From Polynucleobacter sp. MWH-Loch1C5 (GTDB lineage: Bacteria; Pseudomonadota; Gammaproteobacteria; Burkholderiales; Burkholderiaceae): a DNA stretch of 64,000 nucleotides. The position numbers were made by a program, and so were the translations under genes. Within the stretch, counting starts at the first letter, position 1, and each line of letters starts with the position of its first letter. The notes below the pieces were generated by a model, which ran no database searches, was not told where the DNA came from, and saw only the letters and a list, made by a program, of their open reading frames with translations. Shown in pieces: positions 9,898 through 18,904 of this stretch. The DNA lies in NCBI RefSeq assembly GCF_018881775.1, contig NZ_JACVPR010000001.1, forward strand, positions 186,001-250,000, given 5' to 3'.

Positions 9898-10456
9898 AAC
9901 TCAATCAGATCATGGCCGAGCTACACCGACCCCCAAGGGTCGGCGTAGCGTTTTGCGATGCGGTTTACTCATTATGAGTTGCGGTGTTTTATCTGCTTGC
10001 TCATCGCTACCTTTTCGAACTTCCTCCTTACCTGATTTTTCTCAAGTGGTCAGCGCCGGTCTAGAGGACTATTCCATCGCGGCCATTGGCCTCGTGGGGG
10101 TTCCTTATCGATATGGGGGTAACACGCCTAAAGGTGGCTTTGACTGTAGTGGCTTGATTGGCTACGTTTATCAAAAGGTAGGACAAATCAAACTACCAAG
10201 AACCGTAGAAGGGATTGGTCAAGTGGGCCAATCCCTGGGCAATCAAACCCCTGCTCCAGGAGATTTAGTATTTTTTAACACCCAAGGCCATAAACACTCT
10301 CATGTGGGTATTTATGTAGGTCAAGGACGCTTCGTCCATGCCCCCTCTAAAGGGGGCACAGTACGTCTAGAGAAAATCTCTTCACCGTATTGGTCGAGTC
10401 GCTTTACCGAATCACGCCGGATTGCGACAAGCACTGCATCACGTTCTAAAAACTAA
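9878..10456 (+). CDS. NlpC/P60 family endopeptidase, putative lipoprotein
   Basis: YRYGGNTPKGGFDCSGLIGYVYQK, SHVGIYVGQGRFVHAPSKGG; lipobox-like LSACSS. Confidence 0.9.
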   Translation: MQLTHSKTQSDHGRATPTPKGRRSVLRCGLLIMSCGVLSACSSLPFRTSSLPDFSQVVSAGLEDYSIAAIGLVGVPYRYGGNTPKGGFDCSGLIGYVYQKVGQIKLPRTVEGIGQVGQSLGNQTPAPGDLVFFNTQGHKHSHVGIYVGQGRFVHAPSKGGTVRLEKISSPYWSSRFTESRRIATSTASRSKN

Positions 10457-10464
10457 CTGCGTCT

Positions 10465-11475
10465 TTATAAAAAGAAGCGTCCGAGCCACCAGGCTGCAGC
10501 TGCCATGAGTGCAGACGCGGGGATGGTTAAGACCCAAGCCCAGACAATGCTACCTGCTAGACCCCAACGTACCGACGAAGCACGTCGTGCAGAACCGACT
10601 CCAACAATCGCTCCGGTGATGGTATGCGTCGTTGACACCGGAATACCCAAGGCACCCGCCAAGAATAAAGTCATTGCACCACCCGTTTCAGCACAAAAAC
10701 CGCCAAAGGGTTTGAGCTTAGTGATCTTCTGCCCCATGGTCTTGACAATGCGCCAGCCACCGAAGAGCGTTCCTAAACCAATCGCCACATAACAAGACAC
10801 AATCACCCACATTGGCGGTGCTGTATCTGTAGTCGATATGTAGCCCCCTGTGATTAACAAGAGCCAAATAATCCCGATCGTCTTTTGCGCATCATTACCA
10901 CCATGGCCCAAGCTATACATCGACGCAGAGACTAACTGTAAACGTCTAAACCAACGATCCACATAAGCGGGAGACATTCTGAAACATAACCAAGAAAATA
11001 AGAGTGTTAACAAAGCTCCCAATGTGAAACCTAAGAGAGGAGACACCAAAATGAACAAGATGGTCTTAATGACACCCGAGCTAATAAGGGCAACTGGCCC
11101 TGCTTTGGCTAAACCAGCTCCCACCAAACCACCAATCAAGGCATGAGAAGAGCTTGATGGAATGCCGAACCACCAAGTGATGACATTCCACACAATAGCA
11201 CCTGATAGAGCACCAAAAATGACTACGTGATCCACCACCGCTGGATCAATGGTGCCTTTGCCAACGGTCGCAGCCACCTTGAGCTGAAATACCAAAATAG
11301 CAATGAAGTTAAAGAAAGCAGCCAAAGCGACAGCCTGTTGGGGCTTGAGAACTCCCGTAGAGACTACCGTAGCAATTGAGTTCGCGGCATCATGAAAACC
11401 ATTCATGAAGTCAAATAAGAGTGCTAAGCCCACTAAGAGGACCATCACCCACATACTAATTTCTAATGTTGACAT
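10465..11475 (-). CDS. pit: Inorganic phosphate transporter, PiT family
   Basis: DFMNGFHDAANSIATVVSTGVL, SLGHGGNDAQKTIGII, GIPVSTTHTITGAIVGVG. Confidence 0.93.
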   Translation of the reverse strand: MSTLEISMWVMVLLVGLALLFDFMNGFHDAANSIATVVSTGVLKPQQAVALAAFFNFIAILVFQLKVAATVGKGTIDPAVVDHVVIFGALSGAIVWNVITWWFGIPSSSSHALIGGLVGAGLAKAGPVALISSGVIKTILFILVSPLLGFTLGALLTLLFSWLCFRMSPAYVDRWFRRLQLVSASMYSLGHGGNDAQKTIGIIWLLLITGGYISTTDTAPPMWVIVSCYVAIGLGTLFGGWRIVKTMGQKITKLKPFGGFCAETGGAMTLFLAGALGIPVSTTHTITGAIVGVGSARRASSVRWGLAGSIVWAWVLTIPASALMAAAAWWLGRFFL

Positions 11476-12101
11476 CAGGCGTTTTCCAGAACAATACCTT
11501 CGAGAATGTTCGCGACATCTTCACACTTATCTGTAATAGTCTCGAGTAACTCATAAACCGCTTTGAGCTTCATCAAACGCTTGAAATCGTTTTCTTCTCT
11601 GAATAAAACCGAGATGGCTGAACGCATGACACGGTCAGCATCAGACTCCAGCATGTCGATTTCTGTGGCAATACGTAAAATATCTTTGGCATTTTTCATA
11701 TCATGCAATTTGCCAACCGCAACACTCACACGCTCACAGCAAGCTACACAAATACGTGCTAACTCGACGGCCTCAGGAGTCACTTGAGTCACATCGTATA
11801 ACTGAATGACTTCAGCCACATCTTCCATCAAGTCCAAAATATCATCCATGGTAGTGATGAGCTTATGAATCTCATCACGATCTAAGGGTGTAATAAATGT
11901 CTTGTGGAGCAAATCAATTGTCTCGTGAGTGATTTTGTCTGCTTTTTTCTCAGAAGATTGAATCGCCTGAGTATGATCAGCGGCATTGGGCAAATCGTTG
12001 ACTAGTTTGTATAGCTCTTCTGCCCCAGTGACACACAAATGAGCATGCTGATTGAATAATTCGAAGAAGTTTTCTTCTTTAGGCATGAAGCGACCGAGCA
12101 T
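11475..12101 (-). CDS. DUF47/PhoU-like phosphate transport accessory protein
   Basis: EKKADKITHETIDLLHKTFITPLDRDEIHKL; coupled to pit. Confidence 0.9.
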   Translation of the reverse strand: MLGRFMPKEENFFELFNQHAHLCVTGAEELYKLVNDLPNAADHTQAIQSSEKKADKITHETIDLLHKTFITPLDRDEIHKLITTMDDILDLMEDVAEVIQLYDVTQVTPEAVELARICVACCERVSVAVGKLHDMKNAKDILRIATEIDMLESDADRVMRSAISVLFREENDFKRLMKLKAVYELLETITDKCEDVANILEGIVLENA

Positions 12102-12204
12102 AGACGTCCTTTTTTATGACATGACACAAAACTGTCATCATTTTAGTCTATGCGCGTCACTGGCCCAAAAAAAAGCAGCCGAAATGTCTAGGGTAGGAAT
12201 TAGA

Positions 12205-13605
12205 TTAGAACGGCTCGTAGTTGGCGGACATGCCACCACCGCCATAGCTTTGGGCTAAATTATCGAACTTCGTAAATTGACCTTGCCAACTTAATTTAAC
12301 GGTGCCAATGGGACCGTTACGCTGTTTGGCGACGATGATCTCAGCAATACCCTTGTCTGTGGTGGTATCGGGGTGATAAACCTCGTCACGGTAGATAAAC
12401 AAGATCAAGTCGGCATCTTGTTCAATGGCGCCCGACTCACGCAAATCTGACATCACCGGACGTTTGTTAGGTCGTTGCTCTAAACCACGGTTGAGCTGCG
12501 ACAAAGCAATCACGGGGCACTGTAACTCTTTGGCGAGGGATTTTAAAGAACGTGAAATTTCTGAAATTTCTGTGGCTCGGTTTTCGCTACTACCGCCACC
12601 ACTACCACTCATTAACTGCAAGTAGTCCACCACGATTAAACCTAGAGCCCCACATTTACGAGCTACACGACGTGCTCTGGCTCTGAGTTCTAAACTACTT
12701 AAAGCCCCCGTCTCATCAATCATGATGGTCGTTTCATTTAAACGCGCAATCGCCTCAGTGATCTTAGGCCACTCATCTTCTTGCAACTTGCCTGTGCGCA
12801 TGCGCGATTGGTCAATACGACCGACCGAACCCAAGATACGCGAGGCCAATTGAGACGCGCCCATCTCCATCGAGAACACTAAAACAGGTAAACCCTCTTT
12901 GAGAGCCACATTCTCAGCAATATTGACTGAAAATGCAGTTTTACCCATGGATGGACGACCGGCAACAATAATTAAGTCGCCTTTTTGTAAACCACTGGTC
13001 TGACGATCCAAGTCAATAAAGCCTGTCGCCACACCCGTAACATCACTTCCGCCCTGACGATGATAAAGCTCATCAATACGAGTCACGACATCAGTTAGAA
13101 GGTTGCTGATTTCAAAGTAATCCGTCTTACCACGATTACCCTCTTCACCAATAGCCAAAATACGAGACTCGGCTTCATCCAAAATTGTGCGCACATGTCG
13201 GCCTTCGGGCGTAAAGGCAGAGCTAGCAATCGTGTCTGATACTTGAATTAAACGACGCAGCACACTGCGATCGCGCACAATTTCAGCATAACCACGAATA
13301 TTGGCTGCGCTAGGCGTAGCTTGCGCTAAAGAATTGAGGTAATCAATACCAATCGCTTGACCATCGCTCTGGCTCTTCATGGCTTCTGCGACAGTAATCA
13401 CATCAGCCGGCATACCATCAGATACTAATCGTCCAATCACTCGATAAATGAGCGCATGATCAGGGCGATAAAAATCTTGCTCAGTGAGAACATCACCGAC
13501 ACGATCCCAAGAAGCATTGTCCAAAAGCAAACCGCCGAGCACCGATTGCTCGGCCTCGACGGAATGCGGAGGTACTTTTAATGCTTGGATTGCAGAATCA
13601 GCCAT
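12205..13605 (-). CDS. dnaB: Replicative DNA helicase DnaB
   Basis: PPHSVEAEQSVLGGLLLD, IIVAGRPSMGKTAFSVNIA, DYLQLMSG. Confidence 0.97.
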   Translation of the reverse strand: MADSAIQALKVPPHSVEAEQSVLGGLLLDNASWDRVGDVLTEQDFYRPDHALIYRVIGRLVSDGMPADVITVAEAMKSQSDGQAIGIDYLNSLAQATPSAANIRGYAEIVRDRSVLRRLIQVSDTIASSAFTPEGRHVRTILDEAESRILAIGEEGNRGKTDYFEISNLLTDVVTRIDELYHRQGGSDVTGVATGFIDLDRQTSGLQKGDLIIVAGRPSMGKTAFSVNIAENVALKEGLPVLVFSMEMGASQLASRILGSVGRIDQSRMRTGKLQEDEWPKITEAIARLNETTIMIDETGALSSLELRARARRVARKCGALGLIVVDYLQLMSGSGGGSSENRATEISEISRSLKSLAKELQCPVIALSQLNRGLEQRPNKRPVMSDLRESGAIEQDADLILFIYRDEVYHPDTTTDKGIAEIIVAKQRNGPIGTVKLSWQGQFTKFDNLAQSYGGGGMSANYEPF

Positions 13606-13644
13606 GTCTTGATGATATCAGAGGTGATATCAGACAAATGCTAA

Positions 13645-14097
13645 TTAAACCTGCTCACCAATCACTTGCACAGTGATGTCGACAACAACATCCGTATGCA
13701 CGGCAACAGATAGAGCGTGATCACCGACCATCTTCAATGGACCGGTTGGCATACGCACATTGGCCTTCTCAATCTGGAAACCTTTTTGCTGTAACGCTTC
13801 TGCCACATCATGGTTAGTTACAGAACCAAATAAACGACCATCCACACCGGCCTTTTGTTTGATTTGTACAACAACACCGTTGAGCTTCTCACCGACAGCT
13901 TTAGCGGCTGCTAATTTTTCGGCAGCTGCTTTTTCAAGTTCAGCACGCTTGGCTTCAAACTCAGCAATCGCTGTTTCTGTAGCACGACGAGCCATGCGTT
14001 GTGGGATCAAGAAGTTACGTGCATAACCATCTTTAACTTTAACGATATCGCCCAAATTACCGAGGTTGGCGACTTTCTCGAGGAGAATAACTTGCAT
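13645..14097 (-). CDS. rplI: 50S ribosomal protein L9
   Basis: [33 protein letters not shown]. Confidence 0.97.
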   Translation of the reverse strand: MQVILLEKVANLGNLGDIVKVKDGYARNFLIPQRMARRATETAIAEFEAKRAELEKAAAEKLAAAKAVGEKLNGVVVQIKQKAGVDGRLFGSVTNHDVAEALQQKGFQIEKANVRMPTGPLKMVGDHALSVAVHTDVVVDITVQVIGEQV

Positions 14098-14112
14098 CGA
14101 ATGACTCCCTGA

Positions 14113-14391
14113 TTATTTCTTATGTTGATCGGTGAAAGGCATCAATGCCAAGAAACGTGCGCGCTTAATCGCTGTTTCCAACTGACGCTGATACAAGGCT
14201 TTGGTGCCGGTTAAACGGGCAGGAATAATCTTGCCGTTTTCAGCAATGAAGTCACGTAGAGTGTCTACATCTTTGTAGTCAATCTGGTCTACGCCAGCTG
14301 CCGTGAAACGACAAAAACGCTTGCGCTTGAATAATGGGTTTTGTTGGGCAGGACGCTTATTTTTGCGATCCTCGTTATTACCGTATGCCAT
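14113..14391 (-). CDS. rpsR: 30S ribosomal protein S18
   Basis: [25 protein letters not shown]...ITGT-like core and operon context. Confidence 0.96.
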   Translation of the reverse strand: MAYGNNEDRKNKRPAQQNPLFKRKRFCRFTAAGVDQIDYKDVDTLRDFIAENGKIIPARLTGTKALYQRQLETAIKRARFLALMPFTDQHKK

Positions 14392-14402
14392 GTTTAAATC
14401 CT

Positions 14403-14690
14403 TTACGTATTTAGATTCGTGATATGAAAGACGAGCCGCTGGCTGCGCTGACTTTGCGGGGCCATGAAACCTTCACACTGCCTTTGCTCACCTAGGGGCC
14501 ATTGTTCTAATTGCTGGGCAATTGTTCCAATCGCTATTGCTGTCAAACTCATTTGTATACGCCGAACTTGTTGATCTTCTATCACTTCACCGCAATGCTC
14601 TAATTGACATTGCACAACAGGAAGACCGGCCGGTGTATAACGCAGAGCCTCTTTAGCAATTAAGGTGGCAGTGAGGATGAAGTGATTCAA
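14403..14690 (-). CDS. priB: Primosomal replication protein N (PriB)
   Basis: OB-fold-like [27 protein letters not shown]; located between rpsF and rpsR. Confidence 0.92.
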   Translation of the reverse strand: MNHFILTATLIAKEALRYTPAGLPVVQCQLEHCGEVIEDQQVRRIQMSLTAIAIGTIAQQLEQWPLGEQRQCEGFMAPQSQRSQRLVFHITNLNT

Positions 14691-14711
14691 CCCTAGCCAG
14701 CTCAGTGCCTA

Positions 14712-15083
14712 TTAGGCAGCAGGCGCCTCCGTAGCTTGTTGAGCTTTACGTGCTTCTTCACGCTCAACTTGCTTCATCATGATGGATGGCTCTGTTTCAG
14801 CCTTCTTCATCTTGATTACCAAGTGACGCAAAACCGCATCGTTAAACTTAAATGAATGCTCGAGTTCTTCGAGTGTGTTCAAACCACATTCGATATTCAT
14901 GCAAACATAGTGAGCTTTGGCGAGCTTGTCGATCATGTAAGCCATCTGACGACGACCCCAATCTTCTACGCGATGTACCTTACCACCTTGTGTCGCGACA
15001 GTACTCTTGTACTTCTCGATCATGGCAGGCACTTGCTCGCTTTGGTCCGGATGGACGATAAAAACGATTTCATAGTGACGCAT
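14712..15083 (-). CDS. rpsF: 30S ribosomal protein S6
   Basis: [25 protein letters not shown]. Confidence 0.97.
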   Translation of the reverse strand: MRHYEIVFIVHPDQSEQVPAMIEKYKSTVATQGGKVHRVEDWGRRQMAYMIDKLAKAHYVCMNIECGLNTLEELEHSFKFNDAVLRHLVIKMKKAETEPSIMMKQVEREEARKAQQATEAPAA

Positions 15084-15176
15084 ATCTACTCCTTATGGAT
15101 AAAAGCCACCTGGGCGTCTGATGAACCACTGTTTAGGCACATCACCAGTGTGACAAGGCTTAAAAAAACTACAGCA

Positions 15177-16148
15177 CTAAATTGTAGCAAAAATAGTGCG
15201 CCAATCGCGATTTTGGGTGGTTTTTTCCTCTAAAAGAGCCAACTGTAGGGCAATTCTGGCTTTGGGTGGGTTCAAATCACGGGCTGAAACCCAATTCCAC
15301 TGCGTATCTGGCTCGGGAATTTCAGAAAAAACGACCCCAGCCCCAACCCTTGAAGAGCGCACCACAGCCACCCCTAACTCGGCAGCCATCAAAAGCGCCT
15401 CAGACATCTCTTTATGAACGCTACCCTGCCCTGTGCCAGCAATCACAATGCCCTTAACGCCTTCTTTAACAAGTAAATCAACCGCTTTGGCAGACGCTCC
15501 TGCATGACTAGTCACAATCTCTACCCACGGCCAATCAATCGTTGTGGGTAACATCACATCAGCTTGACGCTTATGAATCGGGCCATCTAGCTCACGGGCA
15601 CTCATCACGAGAGCATCTAAGGCATGGGTATGCTGTTTGGATAACTCTCTGGCTAAACATGGCTTACCCGCCATCACAGCCAAAACCCCAAACTGTTGGT
15701 TCTGCTTAGCCTCCTTAGCCAACATTAAAGCGGCTCGCAGATTCGCTGGGCCATCGGCATGGTCAGCATTAGCAGGCAACATAGCACCGGTTAAGACAAC
15801 CGCTTTCTTATGGTGACTGGCCAACTTACCCAAGGTCGCATGTAAAAAAATAGCGGTTTCCTCAAGAGTATCCGTCCCATGGGTAATGACGATCCCCGAG
15901 ATATCATCACGCTCTAACCCCGCTTCAACTGCATGGGCTAAATCGATCATTAAAGCCTCATGCATATGACGGCTATCTATATTGGCCACCTGAATACATT
16001 CCAACTCACCAAAATCACTGGCCGCCTCACGAATCAAATCGGTAATTGCCAAAGCCCCCGCTTGGTAAGCCATGGGCTTAGACGGATCATGAGCCAAGCC
16101 GGCAATCGTGCCGCCCATGCCTAAAACCATTAAATGTGCAGAATTCAT
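15177..16148 (-). CDS. Asparaginase (L-asparaginase/glutaminase family)
   Basis: VLGMGGTIAG, VITHGTDTLEETA, VVLTGAML motifs. ORF track opens at 16187; start at MNSAHLMVLGMGG (16148) preferred. Confidence 0.9.
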   Translation of the reverse strand: MNSAHLMVLGMGGTIAGLAHDPSKPMAYQAGALAITDLIREAASDFGELECIQVANIDSRHMHEALMIDLAHAVEAGLERDDISGIVITHGTDTLEETAIFLHATLGKLASHHKKAVVLTGAMLPANADHADGPANLRAALMLAKEAKQNQQFGVLAVMAGKPCLARELSKQHTHALDALVMSARELDGPIHKRQADVMLPTTIDWPWVEIVTSHAGASAKAVDLLVKEGVKGIVIAGTGQGSVHKEMSEALLMAAELGVAVVRSSRVGAGVVFSEIPEPDTQWNWVSARDLNPPKARIALQLALLEEKTTQNRDWRTIFATI

Positions 16149-16186
16149 AAAAACATTATCGAGGGGTCTTGCGTGGAATGAAATCA

Positions 16187-16202
16187 CTGTATAGAATCAC
16201 AG
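16187..16202. promoter_or_regulatory. LexA (SOS) box
   Basis: CTGTATAGAATCACAG is an exact CTGT-N8-ACAG match 2 nt upstream of the lexA ATG (16204). Confidence 0.88.
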
Positions 16203-16203
16203 C

Positions 16204-16863
16204 ATGGATACAAATACAGTCAAACCCAAATTGACCGCTCGGCAAGAAGAAATCTTGGAGCTCATCCAAGACAGTATCGCTAAAAGCGGTATGCCACCAA
16301 CACGCGCTGAAATTGCCAAACAACTGGGGTTTGCCTCCGCGAACGCTGCTGAAGAACATTTACGCGCCCTATCCCGAAAAGGTTACTTAGAACTGAGTCC
16401 AGGCACTTCACGCGGTATTAAATTAGCCCATCAAATGACTCTACCCATTGCCGCTTTACAGCAATTGAGTTTGCCTTTGATTGGGCGTGTGGCAGCAGGC
16501 TCACCCATCCTAGCTGTAGAACATGTTGAGAAACAAATCCCAGTAGATCCTTGCCTCTTTGACCGAGGAGCTGACTACCTACTCAAAGTACGTGGCATGA
16601 GTATGCGTGACGCCGGTATTTTGGAAGGTGACTACCTCGCTGTGAAAAAAACAAGTGATGTACGCAGCGGTGATATTGTGGTTGCACGACTTGAAGATGA
16701 AGTCACCGTGAAACGTTGGTCACAAAAGAAGACCAACCATGGTTTGATGATTGAGCTAGTGGCTGAAAATCCAGATTTTGAAAATATTCTGATTGATCCA
16801 CGTCGTGAAGAAATTGTTGTTGAAGGTCTTGCTGTGGGGCTGATTCGACCTGGTGGTCTCTAA
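16204..16863 (+). CDS. lexA: SOS repressor LexA
   Basis: [34 protein letters not shown], cleavage region [10 protein letters not shown]24 catalytic region. Confidence 0.97.
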   Translation: MDTNTVKPKLTARQEEILELIQDSIAKSGMPPTRAEIAKQLGFASANAAEEHLRALSRKGYLELSPGTSRGIKLAHQMTLPIAALQQLSLPLIGRVAAGSPILAVEHVEKQIPVDPCLFDRGADYLLKVRGMSMRDAGILEGDYLAVKKTSDVRSGDIVVARLEDEVTVKRWSQKKTNHGLMIELVAENPDFENILIDPRREEIVVEGLAVGLIRPGGL

Positions 16864-16878
16864 ACTAAGATAGTCTTC

Positions 16879-17766
16879 TTAGTAAATCGATTTTTCACCA
16901 TCAGGACGATTTTTAAAGCGCTTGTGTATCCAATAGTACTCCGGAATGCGCGGACGAATCACTGTTTCGAAAAAAGCATTCATGCGCGCTGTATCTGCGA
17001 TGGCATCTTCACTCGGAAAACCTGGCCAAGCCTCACCCACATGACAAACATAACCTGACCCATCCTCTTTGAGTACGGTGTAGATGGGGCATACCTCAGC
17101 ACCTGCCAACTGGGCCATCTTAGACACAGATAAAACAGTATTAGTAGCCACCCCAAAAAATGGCACAAAGGCAGAGTCTTTACGGCCCAAATCCATATCA
17201 GGTGATAAGCACACAAAGGTACCCTGCTTTATCTCACGAATCAACTCGCGACCGTGATGCTCACGCAATAGCATACGTGCGCCAAAACGCTCACGCCAAG
17301 CCTTAATGCGTGGCTCAAAATAATCATTGGTCATGTGAATATAGAGCGTAATACCGGGTTTAACACCGAGCTTTTTTAGATGTAAAGATATTGCGATTAA
17401 ACCAGCCTCGATACCGACCATATGCATGCCAACGTAAAGCCGTGGCTTACCATCTGCCAAATTCACAGCCGATTGCACCTCGACTAATTCTGTAATTTGT
17501 TGCTCACTACCTAACCACAAAATACCTCGTTCAGCAAAGCTTCGACCGAGTAAGCGCCAGTGTTCTTTTTGAATTTGCTCACGCTCTGACTCACTCATTT
17601 GCGGAAAACACGCGCGCAAATTAGCGGCAATCACCTTCACACGTGACTTAGAAAAACGTGGCGCTAAGCGTGCCAGAAAATAGCCCACATGGACAGTCCA
17701 GCGATAAGGAATGTGCGCGAGGAGCCATAAAAAGGCGTGCGCTAGACAATTAAAAAAAAACTTCAT
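16879..17766 (-). CDS. Lysophospholipid/lipid A acyltransferase (LpxL/HtrB family)
   Basis: YRWTVHVGYFLARLAPRFSKSRVKVIAANLRACFP, GMHMVGIEAGL, YYWIHKRFKNRPDGE. Confidence 0.9.
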   Translation of the reverse strand: MKFFFNCLAHAFLWLLAHIPYRWTVHVGYFLARLAPRFSKSRVKVIAANLRACFPQMSESEREQIQKEHWRLLGRSFAERGILWLGSEQQITELVEVQSAVNLADGKPRLYVGMHMVGIEAGLIAISLHLKKLGVKPGITLYIHMTNDYFEPRIKAWRERFGARMLLREHHGRELIREIKQGTFVCLSPDMDLGRKDSAFVPFFGVATNTVLSVSKMAQLAGAEVCPIYTVLKEDGSGYVCHVGEAWPGFPSEDAIADTARMNAFFETVIRPRIPEYYWIHKRFKNRPDGEKSIY

Positions 17767-17793
17767 GCCTGAGATTTTCGCATGAAGTTTTTT
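17752..17793. terminator. Bidirectional intrinsic-terminator-like hairpin overlapping the lpxL-family start codon
   Basis: CTTCATGC (17761-17768) and GCATGAAG (17780-17787) form a perfect 8-bp inverted repeat; A9 on + strand at 17752-17760 (T9 for - strand) and T6 at 17788-17793. Confidence 0.8.
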
Positions 17794-17810
17794 AGACGAA
17801 GCGGATCAAC

Positions 17811-18194
17811 TTATTTCTTTTTAAGTTGCTTCTCGCGCTTTTCAATCTCTTTGTGAATAGCCTGTAAAAGATTAGCATCAGGCTCCTTCCACTGCCCACC
17901 ACTTTGATTCGCCATATAGACTACGGCACTAGCAAAACCTTCAACACTCAGATCGGGTTGACCCCCTTTGGGCGGCATGCCACGCACACCCACATACCCG
18001 TGGGCAGTTAATACAGCCTGACCTTCCTTAATCAAGGGGGCCCACTTAGCCTTATCCCCTGTTTTGGGAGCACCCGCTACACCCGCACCATGACAGGCCA
18101 TGCAGGCCTGCTTATAAATCGCTTCTCCGGAAGCCCAAACACTAGAAGCGGCTGAAAGCGTGAGTGCTGAAATTAGATAAGTAATTGTTTTCAT
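17811..18194 (-). CDS. Cytochrome c5-like c-type cytochrome
   Basis: Signal peptide, CMACH heme motif, GMPPKGG. Confidence 0.93.
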   Translation of the reverse strand: MKTITYLISALTLSAASSVWASGEAIYKQACMACHGAGVAGAPKTGDKAKWAPLIKEGQAVLTAHGYVGVRGMPPKGGQPDLSVEGFASAVVYMANQSGGQWKEPDANLLQAIHKEIEKREKQLKKK

Positions 18195-18335
18195 TGATTT
18201 TTAATGCTTGGGTTAAACATATAGTTATCTTAGTCTAAATCCAAATTAGGGGTACCCATTTTTGCGATAGGGTCAGCAATGATTTAATTCTTACTATAAG
18301 CTTACAAATATCCATCACCCGGCTAGGGAGTCTAT

Positions 18336-18728
18336 ATGTTCATGTTCAGTGAGCGTTTTAATCAGCAGTTCTGGAAACTGTTTTCTTCCCACGGGTTTCT
18401 AGTCATTCATATTCTGCTAGTCGATCTGTACTTGGGTGCGAATCTGCTTTTTTACATGTTCGAATCCGAATCACTAAGCCATCTAAGCTTTATTGCCCTC
18501 ATCGCCGGTCTCTACCTACTTGTGTCTTGGGAGTCTGGTCGAACCTACACGGTAACTTTTGTATGCGCCTTATGGTGGATACTCGGGCACAGCCTTGATT
18601 GGCGCATCGGCCTAGTGATTGCAGCATCCGCTGCGTTCTCGCATTGGTGGGTATTTTTGAAAGGTCAAACTCAAACAGTGGAGCAAAGTGACGACAGCAG
18701 TTTGCAAAAAATCCGTATTAAAGACTGA
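18336..18728 (+). CDS. Hypothetical integral membrane protein
   Basis: 130 aa ORF with several hydrophobic segments, own intergenic upstream region; no family recognised. Confidence 0.6.
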   Translation: MFMFSERFNQQFWKLFSSHGFLVIHILLVDLYLGANLLFYMFESESLSHLSFIALIAGLYLLVSWESGRTYTVTFVCALWWILGHSLDWRIGLVIAASAAFSHWWVFLKGQTQTVEQSDDSSLQKIRIKD

Positions 18729-18813
18729 TTGATGTGTGCTCACAATGAAGCGATTTTCACAAGCGCTTAGGAGGGCTTGATAGTAAATAAGCGAAAATGA
18801 GATAAACAGTAGA

Positions 18814-18889
18814 TGGGGTGGCTGATGGGACTCGAACCCACGACAACAGGAATCACAATCCTGGACTCTACCAACTGAGCTACAGCCAC
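18814..18889 (-). tRNA. tRNA-His(GTG)
   Basis: Reverse complement GTGGCTGTAGCTCAGTTGGTAGAGTCCAGGATTGTGATTCCTGTTGTCGTGGGTTCGAGTCCCATCAGCCACCCCA folds as a cloverleaf with GTG anticodon. Confidence 0.95.
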
Positions 18890-18904
18890 CGCAGAGAAAT
18901 GAGA

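Noticed and set aside
12155-12190. T8 tract (- strand) after dnaB as a terminator
   Set aside because: No convincing stem could be drawn upstream of the T-tract
16864-16883. ACTAAGA/TCTTAGT hairpin between convergent lexA and the acyltransferase gene
   Set aside because: Perfect 7-bp stem but AT-rich and lacking a T-tract; too weak to call a terminator
18814-18889. tRNA-His as an integration site for a mobile element
   Set aside because: Flanked by ordinary genes with no integrase and no visible duplicate of the tRNA 3' end
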